In this document: piece after piece, positions 16,962 through 26,171 of the stretch
How positions within the stretch are numbered: the stretch's first letter is position 1
Layout: every line of letters begins with the position of its first letter
Origin: Micromonospora chokoriensis
Lineage (GTDB): Bacteria; Actinomycetota; Actinomycetes; Mycobacteriales; Micromonosporaceae
Reading direction: 5' to 3'
NCBI RefSeq assembly: GCF_900091505.1
Contig: NZ_LT607409.1
Coordinates: 1,736,001-1,800,000, forward strand
DNA: 64,000 bases
Position numbers and translations under genes: made by a program
Notes under the pieces: model-generated
The model's database searches: none
What the model saw: only the letters and a program-made list of their open reading frames with translations
Told to the model about the DNA's origin: nothing

Positions 16962-17468
16962 TCAGCGCCGTGGATCCAACGTGTCCAACAACGACGGGTC
17001 CCGTCGGATCAACTCGGCCAACCGGGCCGCCGGATCCGGGGTCAACCCGACCGGTCCCGGAGCCCAGGCGGGCACCGTCCGACCGGACAGCGGCCACGTC
17101 GGTGGAGGTTCCACCGGCGCCACCGGAGACAGCGGACCGACAGTGACGTCCGGCCCGTCCCAGGACACCCGCAACGGGTACGTCCGCCCGTCGTGCTCCA
17201 CGTGCACGGTCACCACCAGCCCCGGGTGGGCGCCGACGACCTGGCGTACCGCCTCGGCCACCTCCTCGACCGGACCCCACCCGGTCGTGTCACCCGAGGG
17301 GTCGGCCCCCGCGTGGCGGGGGTCGTGCCGGCCCGGCCGGGCGTTGCCGCGCCCGAGAACCGGCTGACCCGTCGGCGGTGTGGTGTCGTCCGGGTCGTTG
17401 ACCCGTCGGCGCTGCGCCTCCTCGCGCCGGGCCAGCCGCGCCAGCGTCTCGTCGAGGTCACCCCTCAC
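16962..17468 (-). CDS. conserved hypothetical protein of the conservon operon
   Basis: 168 residues from a GTG at 17468, with AAGGAG 8 bp upstream. The N-terminus is charged and helical (DLDETLARLARREEAQRRR), the middle is Pro/Gly/Asp-rich, and the C-terminal half has a small domain with VVTVHVEHDGRTYPLRVSWDG. The tail (DPAARLAELIRRDPSLLDTL) looks helical. I recognise no family. It lies between the GTPase (38 bp upstream) and the AAA ATPase (9 bp downstream), so it may be an adaptor linking them; that is inference. Confidence 0.8.
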   Translation of the reverse strand: MRGDLDETLARLARREEAQRRRVNDPDDTTPPTGQPVLGRGNARPGRHDPRHAGADPSGDTTGWGPVEEVAEAVRQVVGAHPGLVVTVHVEHDGRTYPLRVSWDGPDVTVGPLSPVAPVEPPPTWPLSGRTVPAWAPGPVGLTPDPAARLAELIRRDPSLLDTLDPRR

Positions 17469-17506
17469 CAGATCACTCCTTCCCGCCACGGCCGGAGCCG
17501 GTCGGC

Positions 17507-18265
17507 TCAGGCCCTCCGGTCCCGCGTGGCCCGGTCCAGCGCACGGTCCAGGACGACCAGCAGGGCGTCCCGCACCGAGAGCCGGTCCCGGGCGTCGAAC
17601 TGCACCAGGGGCACGTGGTCGCCGATGGCCAGCGCCCAACGGATCTCGCCGAGTTCCAGGGCCAGCCGCCCGTCGAAGGCGTTGACCCCGACCACGAACG
17701 GCAGCCCGGCCCGTTCGAAGAAGTCGATCGCCGGGAAGCAGTCGTCCAGCCGGGAGCTGTCCACCACCACCAGCGCGCCCAGCGCCCCCCGCGCGAGGTC
17801 GTCCCACATGAAGCCGAACCGGGACTGCCCCGGCGTGCCGAACAGGTAGAGCTTGAGACTGCGGTCGATGGTCACACAACCGAAATCCATCGCCACGGTG
17901 GTGGTCGTCTTGGTCGACCGGGCACCCGGGTCGTCCACGCCGATCCCGGCGGTGGTCATCTCGGCCTCGGTGGTGAGGGGTGCGATCTCGGAGATCGCGC
18001 CGACCGTGGTGGTCTTGCCCACCCCGAAGCCCCCGGCGACCAGGATCTTGACCGGGATCGGCGGCGCGGCCGGCTTACCGACCGGCGGCGTCGGCAGCCC
18101 GCCCGACGAGGGCCGGTACGGCGGCGGTGCCGCGCTCGGAGGCGGGCCGGCACGCCCGACCACCGGCCCGGTGCCCGGTGCCACGCCGTACCGGGCGGCG
18201 GCGCTGTTCGCGGAGGCCCCGCCCAGCGGGGCGACCGGCCATTCAGGAGATCGCACGGAGTCCAT
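17507..18265 (-). CDS. conservon small GTPase (CvnD-type)
   Basis: 252 residues. About 70 Pro/Ala-rich residues precede a Ras-like G domain: P-loop VAGGFGVGKTT, G3-like FGTPGQSRFGFMWDD, VVDSSRLDDC and a G4-like NAFDG. This is the GTPase component of actinobacterial conservons, regulated by the roadblock/LC7 and DUF742 partners. The ATG at 18265 overlaps the end of the DUF742 gene by 23 bp. ALVVVDSSR and RWALAIGDHVPLVQFDARD are typical of the family. Signalling output is unknown; the ATPase two genes downstream is a candidate effector. Confidence 0.92.
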   Translation of the reverse strand: MDSVRSPEWPVAPLGGASANSAAARYGVAPGTGPVVGRAGPPPSAAPPPYRPSSGGLPTPPVGKPAAPPIPVKILVAGGFGVGKTTTVGAISEIAPLTTEAEMTTAGIGVDDPGARSTKTTTTVAMDFGCVTIDRSLKLYLFGTPGQSRFGFMWDDLARGALGALVVVDSSRLDDCFPAIDFFERAGLPFVVGVNAFDGRLALELGEIRWALAIGDHVPLVQFDARDRLSVRDALLVVLDRALDRATRDRRA

Positions 18266-18728
18266 CAATCACTCGCAGGATGAGATGGGGATCGAGGGCG
18301 TCGTCGGTGTCGGAGACGTGCACGTCCAGGTGCCCGGACGCCCGTAGGTCACCGACCAGGACCCGCGTCACACCGAAGTGCAACCGGGTCCGGGCCGAGA
18401 TCTCGGCCACCGAGATCGGCTCGGCGCAGAGCGCGATGATCGCCTGGATCTCCGGTGCCATCACCGCGTCCGGCGGGCCGGACCACCAGCCGCTGTCCAT
18501 CCGGACGGTCACCTGGGTCTCCAGCCCGATCGCCGGGTCCGCGCCGGTCACCCGCCCGGAGGTGAGCACGAACGGACGCGGACCTGCCGGCCCGCCACCG
18601 CCCACCTCCGGCTCGGGCAGCGCCGGTGCCGCCGCGCCCTCCCCGGCGGGAGACGGCGTGCGCAGGTACGGGCGGATCCGGACCCGCGGGTCCGGGTCCG
18701 CGTCCTCGCCGGCGACCTCCGGGGTCAC
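18243..18728 (-). CDS. DUF742 protein (CvnC-type)
   Basis: 161 residues. The N-terminus is acidic and Pro-rich (GEDADPDPRVRIRPYL), then RPFVLTSGRV and a winged-helix-like C-terminus with IIALCAEPISVAEISARTRL and VRVLVGDL-type elements ending GHLDVHVSDTDDALDP. This is the DUF742 component that sits between roadblock and GTPase genes in conservons. It starts with a GTG overlapping the roadblock stop (GTGA) and runs 23 bp into the GTPase gene. Confidence 0.9.
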   Translation of the reverse strand: MTPEVAGEDADPDPRVRIRPYLRTPSPAGEGAAAPALPEPEVGGGGPAGPRPFVLTSGRVTGADPAIGLETQVTVRMDSGWWSGPPDAVMAPEIQAIIALCAEPISVAEISARTRLHFGVTRVLVGDLRASGHLDVHVSDTDDALDPHLILRVIDGLRAIS

Positions 18729-19201
18729 TGCTGGACGGCGTTCTTCAACTCGACGATCAGACGCGGGGTCAGGGCACCGCCGGCCCGCCCGGCGAAGAGC
18801 GTCATCTCGTATGCGACGGTGCCCAGGTTCGCCGACCGGTCGGCGACCACCCCGAGCACGGAACCGCTGCTGATCGCGCTGATCAGCAGGTAGCCGTCGG
18901 CCATGTCGACGATCACCCGGTTCAGGCCACCGAGCGCGTACCAGCTGGCTGCTCCACCGGCCAGGCTGGTCATCCCGGACACGACGGCCGCCAACCGTTC
19001 CGCGTTGGACCGGTCCTTGATCGCCGACATGGCCATCAGCAGGCCGTCCGAGGAGACCGCGATCGCCTCCAGGACCCCGGCTGTGCTGGACGTGAAGGAA
19101 TCAAGCAGCCAGTTGAACGTACGGGCCTCCGGGCTGAGGTCCCCACTGGCGGCGGGCTGGCTCTGGTGCTCGACGTTGTCGTGCAGGAAGGGGCTGGTCA
19201 C
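18725..19201 (-). CDS. roadblock/LC7 domain protein (CvnB-type)
   Basis: 158 residues. A roadblock/LC7 fold is indicated by NWLLDSFTSSTAGVLEAIAV, SSDGLLMAMSAIKDR and YLLISAISSGSVLGVVAD. In conservons this protein is thought to regulate the adjacent GTPase. The GTG start at 19201 overlaps the kinase stop by 4 bp (GTGA), and its own stop overlaps the DUF742 start, so the cassette is tightly coupled. Confidence 0.92.
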   Translation of the reverse strand: MTSPFLHDNVEHQSQPAASGDLSPEARTFNWLLDSFTSSTAGVLEAIAVSSDGLLMAMSAIKDRSNAERLAAVVSGMTSLAGGAASWYALGGLNRVIVDMADGYLLISAISSGSVLGVVADRSANLGTVAYEMTLFAGRAGGALTPRLIVELKNAVQQ

Positions 19202-21768
19202 CGTGATGATCCTTCTTCGTTCCGGTCGTCTGGGCTGACTTCGCGCAGAGCGCGGGCAACGCCCGCCTCGAACTCGCTGATGAGGTTCCGGACCTCGGCC
19301 GGGTCACCGAGGTGCGTGCTGGGCGGCTGGCACGCCGGGACGACGGTGAGGTTCGCCCCCGGCACCCGTCGGCTCAGCCGGGGGCGACCCGGAGCGCCGT
19401 CCGACGGGCCACCGTTGCCGGCCACCGTCGGGCCGGCGCCTCCCGGTGTGCTCGGCAGGTCGACTGTCGCGCCCGGGTCGGCCACGCCCGACCTGACACC
19501 GGTCGCCTCGGCTCGGCGTACACCGGCTTGGAACGCCTCGACCAACGCGCGGGCCGCGGCGGGGTCCGCCCCGGTGGCGTCCACCGGCCGGGTCGGCGCG
19601 GTGGAGGCGCCCAGGCTGGCCCCGGGCACCCGCTGCCGGATGCGCGGCCCGGTCGGTGCGTCCGACGGTTCCGGCACCGGGGGCGTGGGGGGCGTGGCCT
19701 GCTCGGGCTGGCTGTGACCGAACGCGTTCCAGGACGGGCCGGCCTCCAGGCTGCGGGTGGCCCGGCTGAGGAGATCTGAGTCGAAGCGGGCCGGCGCGGC
19801 GACGGCCGCAGCGAGGGGGCGGGCGTCCTGCTCGGGCTCGGGCTCCACCGCCGCCGTACGCCGATCTCGTTCCGGCACGGTGGCCCGGGCCACGGCAGCT
19901 CCGGCCCGGTCGGCGCGACGCAGCACCAGTGACGTCGCCGGGATCTCCAGGTGTGCGGTCACCCCACCGCCTCCGGTGGAGGACAGCCCCACCTCCCAGC
20001 CGTGCCGACGTGCCAGCCGACCGACCACGAAGAGACCGAGCACCTCGGTGGGGGCCAGGTCGAGCCGTTCCCGGCGGGTGAACCGGGCGTTCTCCTCGGC
20101 CAGCCGTTGTTCGCTCATGCCGATGCCGTGGTCGACCACCGTGATCCGCGCGCCGAGTCCGGCCGCCTCGGCGGCCACCAGCACCCGGGTGTGCGGCGGC
20201 GAGAAGACCGTGGCGTTCTCCATCAGCTCGGCCAATGCCAGGATGAGGTCGCCGACCACCGCCGGCGCGGCCGAGATACCCGCCGGCACCCGCACCTCGA
20301 CCCGGGTGTAGTCCTCGATCTCGCCCAGCGCCAACCGGACCAGGTCGGCCAGCGGCACCGGCGCGGTGTGGCCGTCGGCCCCGGCTGCGCCGGAGAGCAC
20401 CACCAGGCTGCCGGCGTTGCGGCGCAACCGGCTGGAGATGTGGTCGAGGCGGTACAGGTGCTCCAGCCGGCCCGGGTCGGCCTCCTGCTGCTCCAGCCTG
20501 TCGATCAGCGCGATCTGCCGGCCCACCAGGTTCTGGGTGCGCCGCCCGACGTGACCGAACATCTGCGCCACGTTGCGTCGGCCGGCGACCTGCCGCTCGA
20601 CCAGCCGCGCCGCGGTGTTCTGCACCCGGTCGAAGGCCCGCGCCAGATCGCCGATCTCGTCGTTGGCCCGGATGTCCACCGGTTCCAACCGGACCGGTTG
20701 TGGGCTCTCGGCCTCGTCGTCGGTGACCCGGACCAGCTCGGCCTCGGCGACGCGGGCGACCCGGTCGGCGGAGCTGGTGAGGCGGGTCAACGGTCGCGCC
20801 ACCGTCCGCGCGACCGCCACACTGAGCAGCACCACCAGCGTCAGGATCAACGCCGCCGCGGCACCGACCAGGTACGCGGCGGTGAGCGCCCGCTGCTGCT
20901 CGGCGGTCGCCTCGGCGAGGACGTCGGCGATCAGCTTCTTCTCGACGAACTGACCGAGCCGAATCATCGTGCGGACGGCCGGGAAGAGCGCCTCCATCGG
21001 TACGGGACGGACCGCGGCGGCCGGGTCCCGGGCGCTGGTGGTCAGGAAGTCCGGGCTGGTACGAGCGGCCACGGCCGCGTCGTTGAGCTGGGCCACAGCG
21101 AGCTGTTCGGGCGTGATCAGGCCGCGGAAGCGTGCGTTGTCGACCTGGAGCGCGGCGATGCACGCGACGTAGCCGGCTACGGTGTCCGGGGTGCCGGCCG
21201 CCTTGACGAGCAGGCTCAGCGTGGCACAGGCGGCCAGGCCCTCGTCGGACCGGAGCAGACCGTCGAGAGCGAGCACCTGACGGCCGGGCAACGTGTCGGT
21301 GTCCACACCGATCACCAGTCGCAGGGACTCGATGATCCCCGTGTTGATCGGGCGGAACGTCTCCATCACCTGACCGGGGTTCGCGGTCCGGGCCAGCACG
21401 GCGGCCCGCAGGTCGACGAGGCTGGACACCCGGTCCAGGGCGCTGTCCACCCGGTCGGTCAACGCTTCGTTGCGACCGGCTCTCAGGTCGGCCACCCGGT
21501 CGTCCACGTCGGCGGACTTGCGGACCAGCTCGCTGCGTTCCACCCGGCCGAGCAGGTACCCGATGGAGAGGATGCGTTCCTGCTGCAACTCCTGGACCAG
21601 GCTGCCGACCCGGCTGGCGAGACGTACCCGCTCGGCGGTGTCGCCGGCCCGCTGTGCCGCGGCCACCCGGTCGAGCATGACCGGCACGGCCAGTCCGACC
21701 ATGCTGAGCAGCGGGATCACCACGAGCAGGGCGAGCTTGCCGCGGATGCGGAGCCTACCGAGCAGCAT
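19198..21768 (-). CDS. conservon sensor histidine kinase (CvnA-type, NIT domain)
   Basis: 856 residues from the ATG at 21768. N-terminal helix (about 10-34), an external helical NIT-like sensor domain with LVQELQQERILSIGYLLG, a second membrane helix near 293-318, HAMP (ARPLTRLTSSADRVA, then NDEIGDLARAFDRV), and a kinase core with LYRLDHISSRLRRN, N-box ELMENATVFSPP and G-box DHGIGMSEQ. The last roughly 200 residues are Pro/Ala/Gly-rich and probably disordered. It starts 14 bp inside the upstream membrane-protein gene. No response regulator is adjacent, as is usual for conservons. Confidence 0.93.
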   Translation of the reverse strand: MLLGRLRIRGKLALLVVIPLLSMVGLAVPVMLDRVAAAQRAGDTAERVRLASRVGSLVQELQQERILSIGYLLGRVERSELVRKSADVDDRVADLRAGRNEALTDRVDSALDRVSSLVDLRAAVLARTANPGQVMETFRPINTGIIESLRLVIGVDTDTLPGRQVLALDGLLRSDEGLAACATLSLLVKAAGTPDTVAGYVACIAALQVDNARFRGLITPEQLAVAQLNDAAVAARTSPDFLTTSARDPAAAVRPVPMEALFPAVRTMIRLGQFVEKKLIADVLAEATAEQQRALTAAYLVGAAAALILTLVVLLSVAVARTVARPLTRLTSSADRVARVAEAELVRVTDDEAESPQPVRLEPVDIRANDEIGDLARAFDRVQNTAARLVERQVAGRRNVAQMFGHVGRRTQNLVGRQIALIDRLEQQEADPGRLEHLYRLDHISSRLRRNAGSLVVLSGAAGADGHTAPVPLADLVRLALGEIEDYTRVEVRVPAGISAAPAVVGDLILALAELMENATVFSPPHTRVLVAAEAAGLGARITVVDHGIGMSEQRLAEENARFTRRERLDLAPTEVLGLFVVGRLARRHGWEVGLSSTGGGGVTAHLEIPATSLVLRRADRAGAAVARATVPERDRRTAAVEPEPEQDARPLAAAVAAPARFDSDLLSRATRSLEAGPSWNAFGHSQPEQATPPTPPVPEPSDAPTGPRIRQRVPGASLGASTAPTRPVDATGADPAAARALVEAFQAGVRRAEATGVRSGVADPGATVDLPSTPGGAGPTVAGNGGPSDGAPGRPRLSRRVPGANLTVVPACQPPSTHLGDPAEVRNLISEFEAGVARALREVSPDDRNEEGSSR

Positions 21769-22933
21769 CGAACGCCCCCCACTGTGCGGTCTCCGGTTCC
21801 CGGACGACGCCGACGGGTTGCGGCCCTCGGGGCTCGTTGACCGCTGGTTGCCACGGATCGTTGGGCACGGGGGTGTCAGTGCTCTCGGTGTGGTTGGCAG
21901 CGAGGGCGGCCCGGCGTCGGGCCCGGGCGGCGGCGTTGACCAGCAGCGCGGCGAGCCAGCCCAGCAGCAGCACCGCCACCACTCCCGCTGCGACGATCGA
22001 CCAGCGGTCCCGGTCCAGCTCGTCGATGCGCTCGACCAGCAGGGCGTCGAGTTCGGTGAGGATGACCGGTTGCAGTTGACGCGCCGAGCGGTGCGTGTTG
22101 AGCGCGGCAGCTGCCAACTGGGCCTGGTCCACGACACCCGTGCCCCTGGCCGGGATCGAGTAGGCGGCCAGCGCCTCCACCGAGCGTTGGTAGGTGTCGA
22201 GCGGGGTCAGCACGTTCGCGCCGAGATCGGTGCTCTCCGAGCCGTCCACGGCGGAGCGCAGGTTGTCGACGAGGTCGCCGGCGGGTGTGAGTGCGGCCAC
22301 CCGCAGACCGCTCAGCTCCATCAGGCCGCGGGCCTGCTCGGCGGCGGGCCGACGGGAGATCAGCGCACTCAGGTCGGCGAGCCGACCGGCGGCCACCACC
22401 GCCTCGGGCAACTCCTGGCCGGCGCTGTCCTGGAGGAAGAAGGAGTCGGCGACGGGATCCCGGACCAGCCCGGAGCTCTCCCGGACCTTGCGGTGCAGGG
22501 CCAGCAGGAGATCGGTGGCCTCCCCGTACGCCGTGTACGCGGACTCCGGGTCGGAGGCGCTGCGTCCGCGCAGCGCCTCCAGCTTGGCCCGTACGCCGGC
22601 CCAGCGTTCCTGGCTGAGGAGTTCGACGCCGATGCGCGCGTCCACCGCGGCGGCCTCCTCGACCGCCCGGTCCAACGCCTCCCGGGCGACCGGGCGGCCG
22701 TTGACGGTGGCGGACTGGGCCTCCACCAGGGCGTCGGTGACTCCGGCCAGGGCGGTGAGGTACTGCACGCCGAGCCGTTCGCGGGCGGCCAGGCTCCGGT
22801 CGTCACTGGTCTGTTGCCAGGCGAACGTGACGAGCAGCCCCACCGGCGCGAGTAGTGCCCCGATGAGCAGCAGGGGCAGCAGACGGCCCATGGTGGACGG
22901 CCGTCGACGGGCCCGCGGCGCGGGGACTGTCAT
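21755..22933 (-). CDS. membrane receptor-like protein upstream of the conservon
   Basis: 392 residues from an ATG with GGAGGAG upstream. One helix near residues 15-35 (LLPLLLIGALLAPVGLLVTF), a mostly helical external region of about 270 residues containing LGVQYLTALAGVTDALVEAQ, then a second helix (IVAAGVVAVLLLGWLAALLV) and a short cytoplasmic tail. The two-helix topology with a helical external domain mirrors the N-terminal half of the adjacent kinase but lacks a kinase core. It overlaps the kinase start by 14 bp, so it is probably a co-receptor; function is inferred only from context. Confidence 0.8.
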   Translation of the reverse strand: MTVPAPRARRRPSTMGRLLPLLLIGALLAPVGLLVTFAWQQTSDDRSLAARERLGVQYLTALAGVTDALVEAQSATVNGRPVAREALDRAVEEAAAVDARIGVELLSQERWAGVRAKLEALRGRSASDPESAYTAYGEATDLLLALHRKVRESSGLVRDPVADSFFLQDSAGQELPEAVVAAGRLADLSALISRRPAAEQARGLMELSGLRVAALTPAGDLVDNLRSAVDGSESTDLGANVLTPLDTYQRSVEALAAYSIPARGTGVVDQAQLAAAALNTHRSARQLQPVILTELDALLVERIDELDRDRWSIVAAGVVAVLLLGWLAALLVNAAARARRRAALAANHTESTDTPVPNDPWQPAVNEPRGPQPVGVVREPETAQWGAFDAAR

Positions 22934-23306
22934 GTGTTGTCTCCTCCGGCGGGGGCGCGGACTGGTGCGGTCCCGGGTAGCCGAACAGTCCCGTGCACCG
23001 GACCGGAAAACTAATCGAAACGCCCACTCAGCAGGCCTCGGTCGCCGAGTCAGGTTCGCGTCACTTCGAGCGATGTCACCATTTGTCCGCGTCTTGGGCA
23101 CGCTCTGTTGCGTCGATGGGTGTGACATGGAGGGATCGGTATGGATATCCGGGAAAAGATCGGAATTCACGGAATCCGAAGTCAACTCGCTGGGCCGCGT
23201 CGGACGTTGCGCGCTCGCACCCCCATCCGCCACCGATCGGGGCAACCGGACGGACGTACGGCGGATCTCAGCCAACGCTCAGGCTGTGGGCCGTACCGTG
23301 TGCCGC
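22934..23306. other. 373-bp divergent promoter region
   Basis: Gene-free region between the conservon operon (leftwards) and the hydrolase-ABC fusion gene (rightwards). It is visibly less GC-rich than its surroundings, with AT-rich patches near 23005-23020 and 23150-23185. A short CTCGG/CCGAG inverted repeat is at 23037-23049. I cannot assign defined promoters or operators. Confidence 0.5.
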
Positions 23307-26171
23307 ATGACACCGCCGTCGCCGGCCGCGTGGTTCCGGCGTGCCCTGCCCACCCGCCGTCGCGCGATCGCCGCAGCGGCCGTCGTCGTGCTCCTGGCCG
23401 CCGCCGTGACCTGGGCCGTGTGGCCGCAGGGGGCGGGCGTACGCACCGAGGGCGCGATGCTCACCGTCCGCTCCGGACCTGCCGGCGACCAGCCGGTGGA
23501 CCTGGACACGACCTTCTACCTGCCGGACGACGCGTCGTCGGGGCGGAAGGTGCCGGCGGTGCTGTTGGCGCACGGGTTCGGCGGCACGAAGGACTCGGTG
23601 CGTTCCGACGCGGAGGAGTTCGCCGGGCGCGGCTACGCGGTGCTCACCTGGACCGCACGGGGCTTCGGCCGCAGCGGTGGTCAGATCCACCTCGACAACC
23701 CGGACTACGAGGTGCGCGACGCCCAGCGGCTGCTGGACTGGTTGGCAGCCCGGCCGGAGGTGCGCACCGACGCCGCCGGAGACCCGCAGGTGGGCGTGGT
23801 CGGTGGCTCGTACGGTGGTGGGTTGGCCCTGCTGCTGGCCGCCCAGGACACCCGGGTCGACGCGATCGTCCCGATGATCACCTGGAACGACCTGTCCCGG
23901 GCGTTCCTGCCGGAGAGCACCGGCGGGGCACCGACCGAGGGAGTGTTCAAGAAGGGCTGGGCGGGCCTCTTCTTCGGTGGTGGGGGCAACGTGGGCTCCG
24001 GGCCGGCCGGGCTCTCCGGCGCGACCGCCGCCGGACCGCAGGGCGCGCCGGCGTCGGCCGGTCCGCCCAGCCCCGGGCCGGGCGCGGGCCCGGGTAACGG
24101 TCCCGGTAGCGTCCCGACCGGTGCCGCCGACCCGTCCTGTGGTCGCTTCGCCGCCGACGTGTGCGCCGCGTACCTGCGGATCGCCACCACCGGTCGCGCC
24201 GACCAGGCCGCCGTGGACCTGCTGCGTCGGTCCAGCCCGGCGGGCGTCCTGGACCGGATCAAGGCGCCCACCCTGCTGGTGCAGGGCGAGGCGGACACGC
24301 TCTTCCCCCTCGGCGAGGCCGACGCGAACGCGCGCGGTATCGCCGCCACCGGCACCCCGGTGCGCGTCGCCTGGTTCACCGGCGGACACGACGGCGGCAG
24401 TGGGCCCCGCTCGGACTCCGACCGGGTGAAGTTCCTGACCGTCCAGTGGCTCGACCACTACGTCAAGGGCGAGGGCGACGCACCCGGCGACGACTTCACC
24501 TGGTCCCGGATCGCCGGGTTCGACGCGCTCGACCGGGGCCTCGTCGCCACCGCCTTCCGCCGCGCCGACTACCCCGGCCTGGCCGGTGACGAACGCCGGG
24601 AGATCCCGGTCGCCGGTCCGGTCCAACCGGTCGCGAACCCGCCCGACGGCAACCCGGCCGCCATCTCCTCGATCCCGTTCGCCGGTGGTCTCGCCTCGCT
24701 GCTGGACGGCGTAGCAGGTGACGTGCCCGGCCAGCACGCCCGGTTCGAGTCGGCACCGCTGACCCAGGCGGTGGACGTCGCCGGGGCGCCCACGGTCACC
24801 GTGCGGGCCGCGTCGCCGACCGGCGAGGCGGTGCTCTTCGTCAAGCTCTACGACGTCGACCCGGACGGCGCGGCCACCCTGCCGAACGGGCTGGTCGCCC
24901 CGATCCGGCTCACCGGGCTGCCGCAGCAGGTGCAGGACGCCCGCCCGGTCACCGTGACGCTGCCCGCGATCGTCCGGCGGGTGGAGGCCGGCCACCGGCT
25001 GCGCCTCGTGGTGGCCACCTCCGACCAGGCGTACACCACGCCCGCGCCACCCACCGTCTACACGGTGGCGGTGGACGGCGCCGTCACCGTGCCCACGATC
25101 AGCGGCGCACCGATCCCCACCGCCGCGACGCTCTGGCGCTGGGTGCTCGCCGGCCTGCTCGCCGCCATCGCCATCGGGCTCGTCGTGGTCGTCGCCGTGG
25201 TCCGCCGCCGACACCGTCGCCAGGACCGCTCGGTGCATCCGGAGTACGCGGACACGCCGCTGGCCGTGCGCGCACTCCGCAAGGAGTACGCGGACGGCTT
25301 CGTCGCCGTGTCGAACGTGGACTTCGAGGTGCACCCGGGGCAGGTGGTGGGTCTGCTCGGACCCAACGGCGCCGGTAAGACGACCACCCTGCGGGTGTTG
25401 ATGGGGCTGACCCAGCCGACCGCCGGGGAGATCTACGTCTTCGGCCGCCGACTGGTGCCCGGCTCCCCGGTGCTGTCGAGGATCGGCGCGCTCGTGGAGG
25501 GGCCCGGGTTCCTGCCGCACCTGTCGGGTCTGGAGAACCTGACGGCGTACTGGCGAGCCACCGGGCGGCCGTGGGAGGACGCGCAGTTCGACGCGGCGTT
25601 GGAGATCGCCGGTCTGGGCGACTCGGTGCACCGGAAGATCAAGAACTACAGCCACGGCATGCGTCAGCGCCTGGCCATCGCCCAGGCCATGCTCGGCCTC
25701 CCCGAGCTGCTGGTGCTGGACGAACCCACCGACGGGCTCGACCCGCCGCAGATCGCCGAGATGCGCCGGGTCCTCCAGCGCTACGCCACGGACGGGCGGG
25801 CGGTGCTGGTCTCCAGCCACCTGCTGGCCGAGGTCGAGCAGACCTGCACGCACGCGGTGGTGGTGAACAAGGGCCGGATCGTGGCGTCCGGGCCGGTGGA
25901 GGAGATCGTGGGCGAGTCGCCGAGCGTGCTGTTCGACGTCAGCGACCGGGTCGCGGCGCGGGCGGTGCTGGACCGGCTGCACGGTGTCCGGGTGCTGCCG
26001 GAGAGCGACGGTCAGTTGGTGGTCGACACCAACGGCACGGCCCGCAGCGAGGTGGTGGCCGAGCTGGTGCGCGCCGGCATCGGGGTGGACCGGGTGGTGC
26101 CCCGGCGCCGCCTGGAGGACGCGTTCCTCGCCCTGGTGGGCGAGAACTCTCGGGGAAGCGGTGACCGGTGA
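23307..26171 (+). CDS. fusion: extracytoplasmic S15-type hydrolase + ABC ATPase
   Basis: 954 residues. An N-in membrane helix (about 20-38, preceded by RRALPTRRR) leads into an alpha/beta hydrolase of the X-Pro dipeptidyl-peptidase/CocE type: AHGFGGTKDS, nucleophile elbow GGSYGGG (Ser168), LLVQGEADTLFP and GGHDGG, with a Gly/Pro-rich insert near 228-280. A beta-sandwich-like S15 C-terminal domain follows (VTVTLPAIVRRVEAGHRLRL). A second helix (about 608-632, followed by RRRHRRQDR) returns to the cytoplasm. Then comes a full ABC ATPase: GPNGAGKTT, YSHGMRQRLAIAQ, LVLDEPTDGLDP, SSHLLAEVE. The stop overlaps the permease start, so hydrolase, ATPase and permease form one exporter. The topology is self-consistent, which argues against an artefactual fusion. 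Confidence 0.9.
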   Translation: MTPPSPAAWFRRALPTRRRAIAAAAVVVLLAAAVTWAVWPQGAGVRTEGAMLTVRSGPAGDQPVDLDTTFYLPDDASSGRKVPAVLLAHGFGGTKDSVRSDAEEFAGRGYAVLTWTARGFGRSGGQIHLDNPDYEVRDAQRLLDWLAARPEVRTDAAGDPQVGVVGGSYGGGLALLLAAQDTRVDAIVPMITWNDLSRAFLPESTGGAPTEGVFKKGWAGLFFGGGGNVGSGPAGLSGATAAGPQGAPASAGPPSPGPGAGPGNGPGSVPTGAADPSCGRFAADVCAAYLRIATTGRADQAAVDLLRRSSPAGVLDRIKAPTLLVQGEADTLFPLGEADANARGIAATGTPVRVAWFTGGHDGGSGPRSDSDRVKFLTVQWLDHYVKGEGDAPGDDFTWSRIAGFDALDRGLVATAFRRADYPGLAGDERREIPVAGPVQPVANPPDGNPAAISSIPFAGGLASLLDGVAGDVPGQHARFESAPLTQAVDVAGAPTVTVRAASPTGEAVLFVKLYDVDPDGAATLPNGLVAPIRLTGLPQQVQDARPVTVTLPAIVRRVEAGHRLRLVVATSDQAYTTPAPPTVYTVAVDGAVTVPTISGAPIPTAATLWRWVLAGLLAAIAIGLVVVVAVVRRRHRRQDRSVHPEYADTPLAVRALRKEYADGFVAVSNVDFEVHPGQVVGLLGPNGAGKTTTLRVLMGLTQPTAGEIYVFGRRLVPGSPVLSRIGALVEGPGFLPHLSGLENLTAYWRATGRPWEDAQFDAALEIAGLGDSVHRKIKNYSHGMRQRLAIAQAMLGLPELLVLDEPTDGLDPPQIAEMRRVLQRYATDGRAVLVSSHLLAEVEQTCTHAVVVNKGRIVASGPVEEIVGESPSVLFDVSDRVAARAVLDRLHGVRVLPESDGQLVVDTNGTARSEVVAELVRAGIGVDRVVPRRRLEDAFLALVGENSRGSGDR

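Noticed and set aside
23268..25982. 904-residue minus-strand frame opposite the hydrolase-ABC fusion
   Set aside because: Composition is that of an antisense shadow; the plus-strand frame carries all the motifs.
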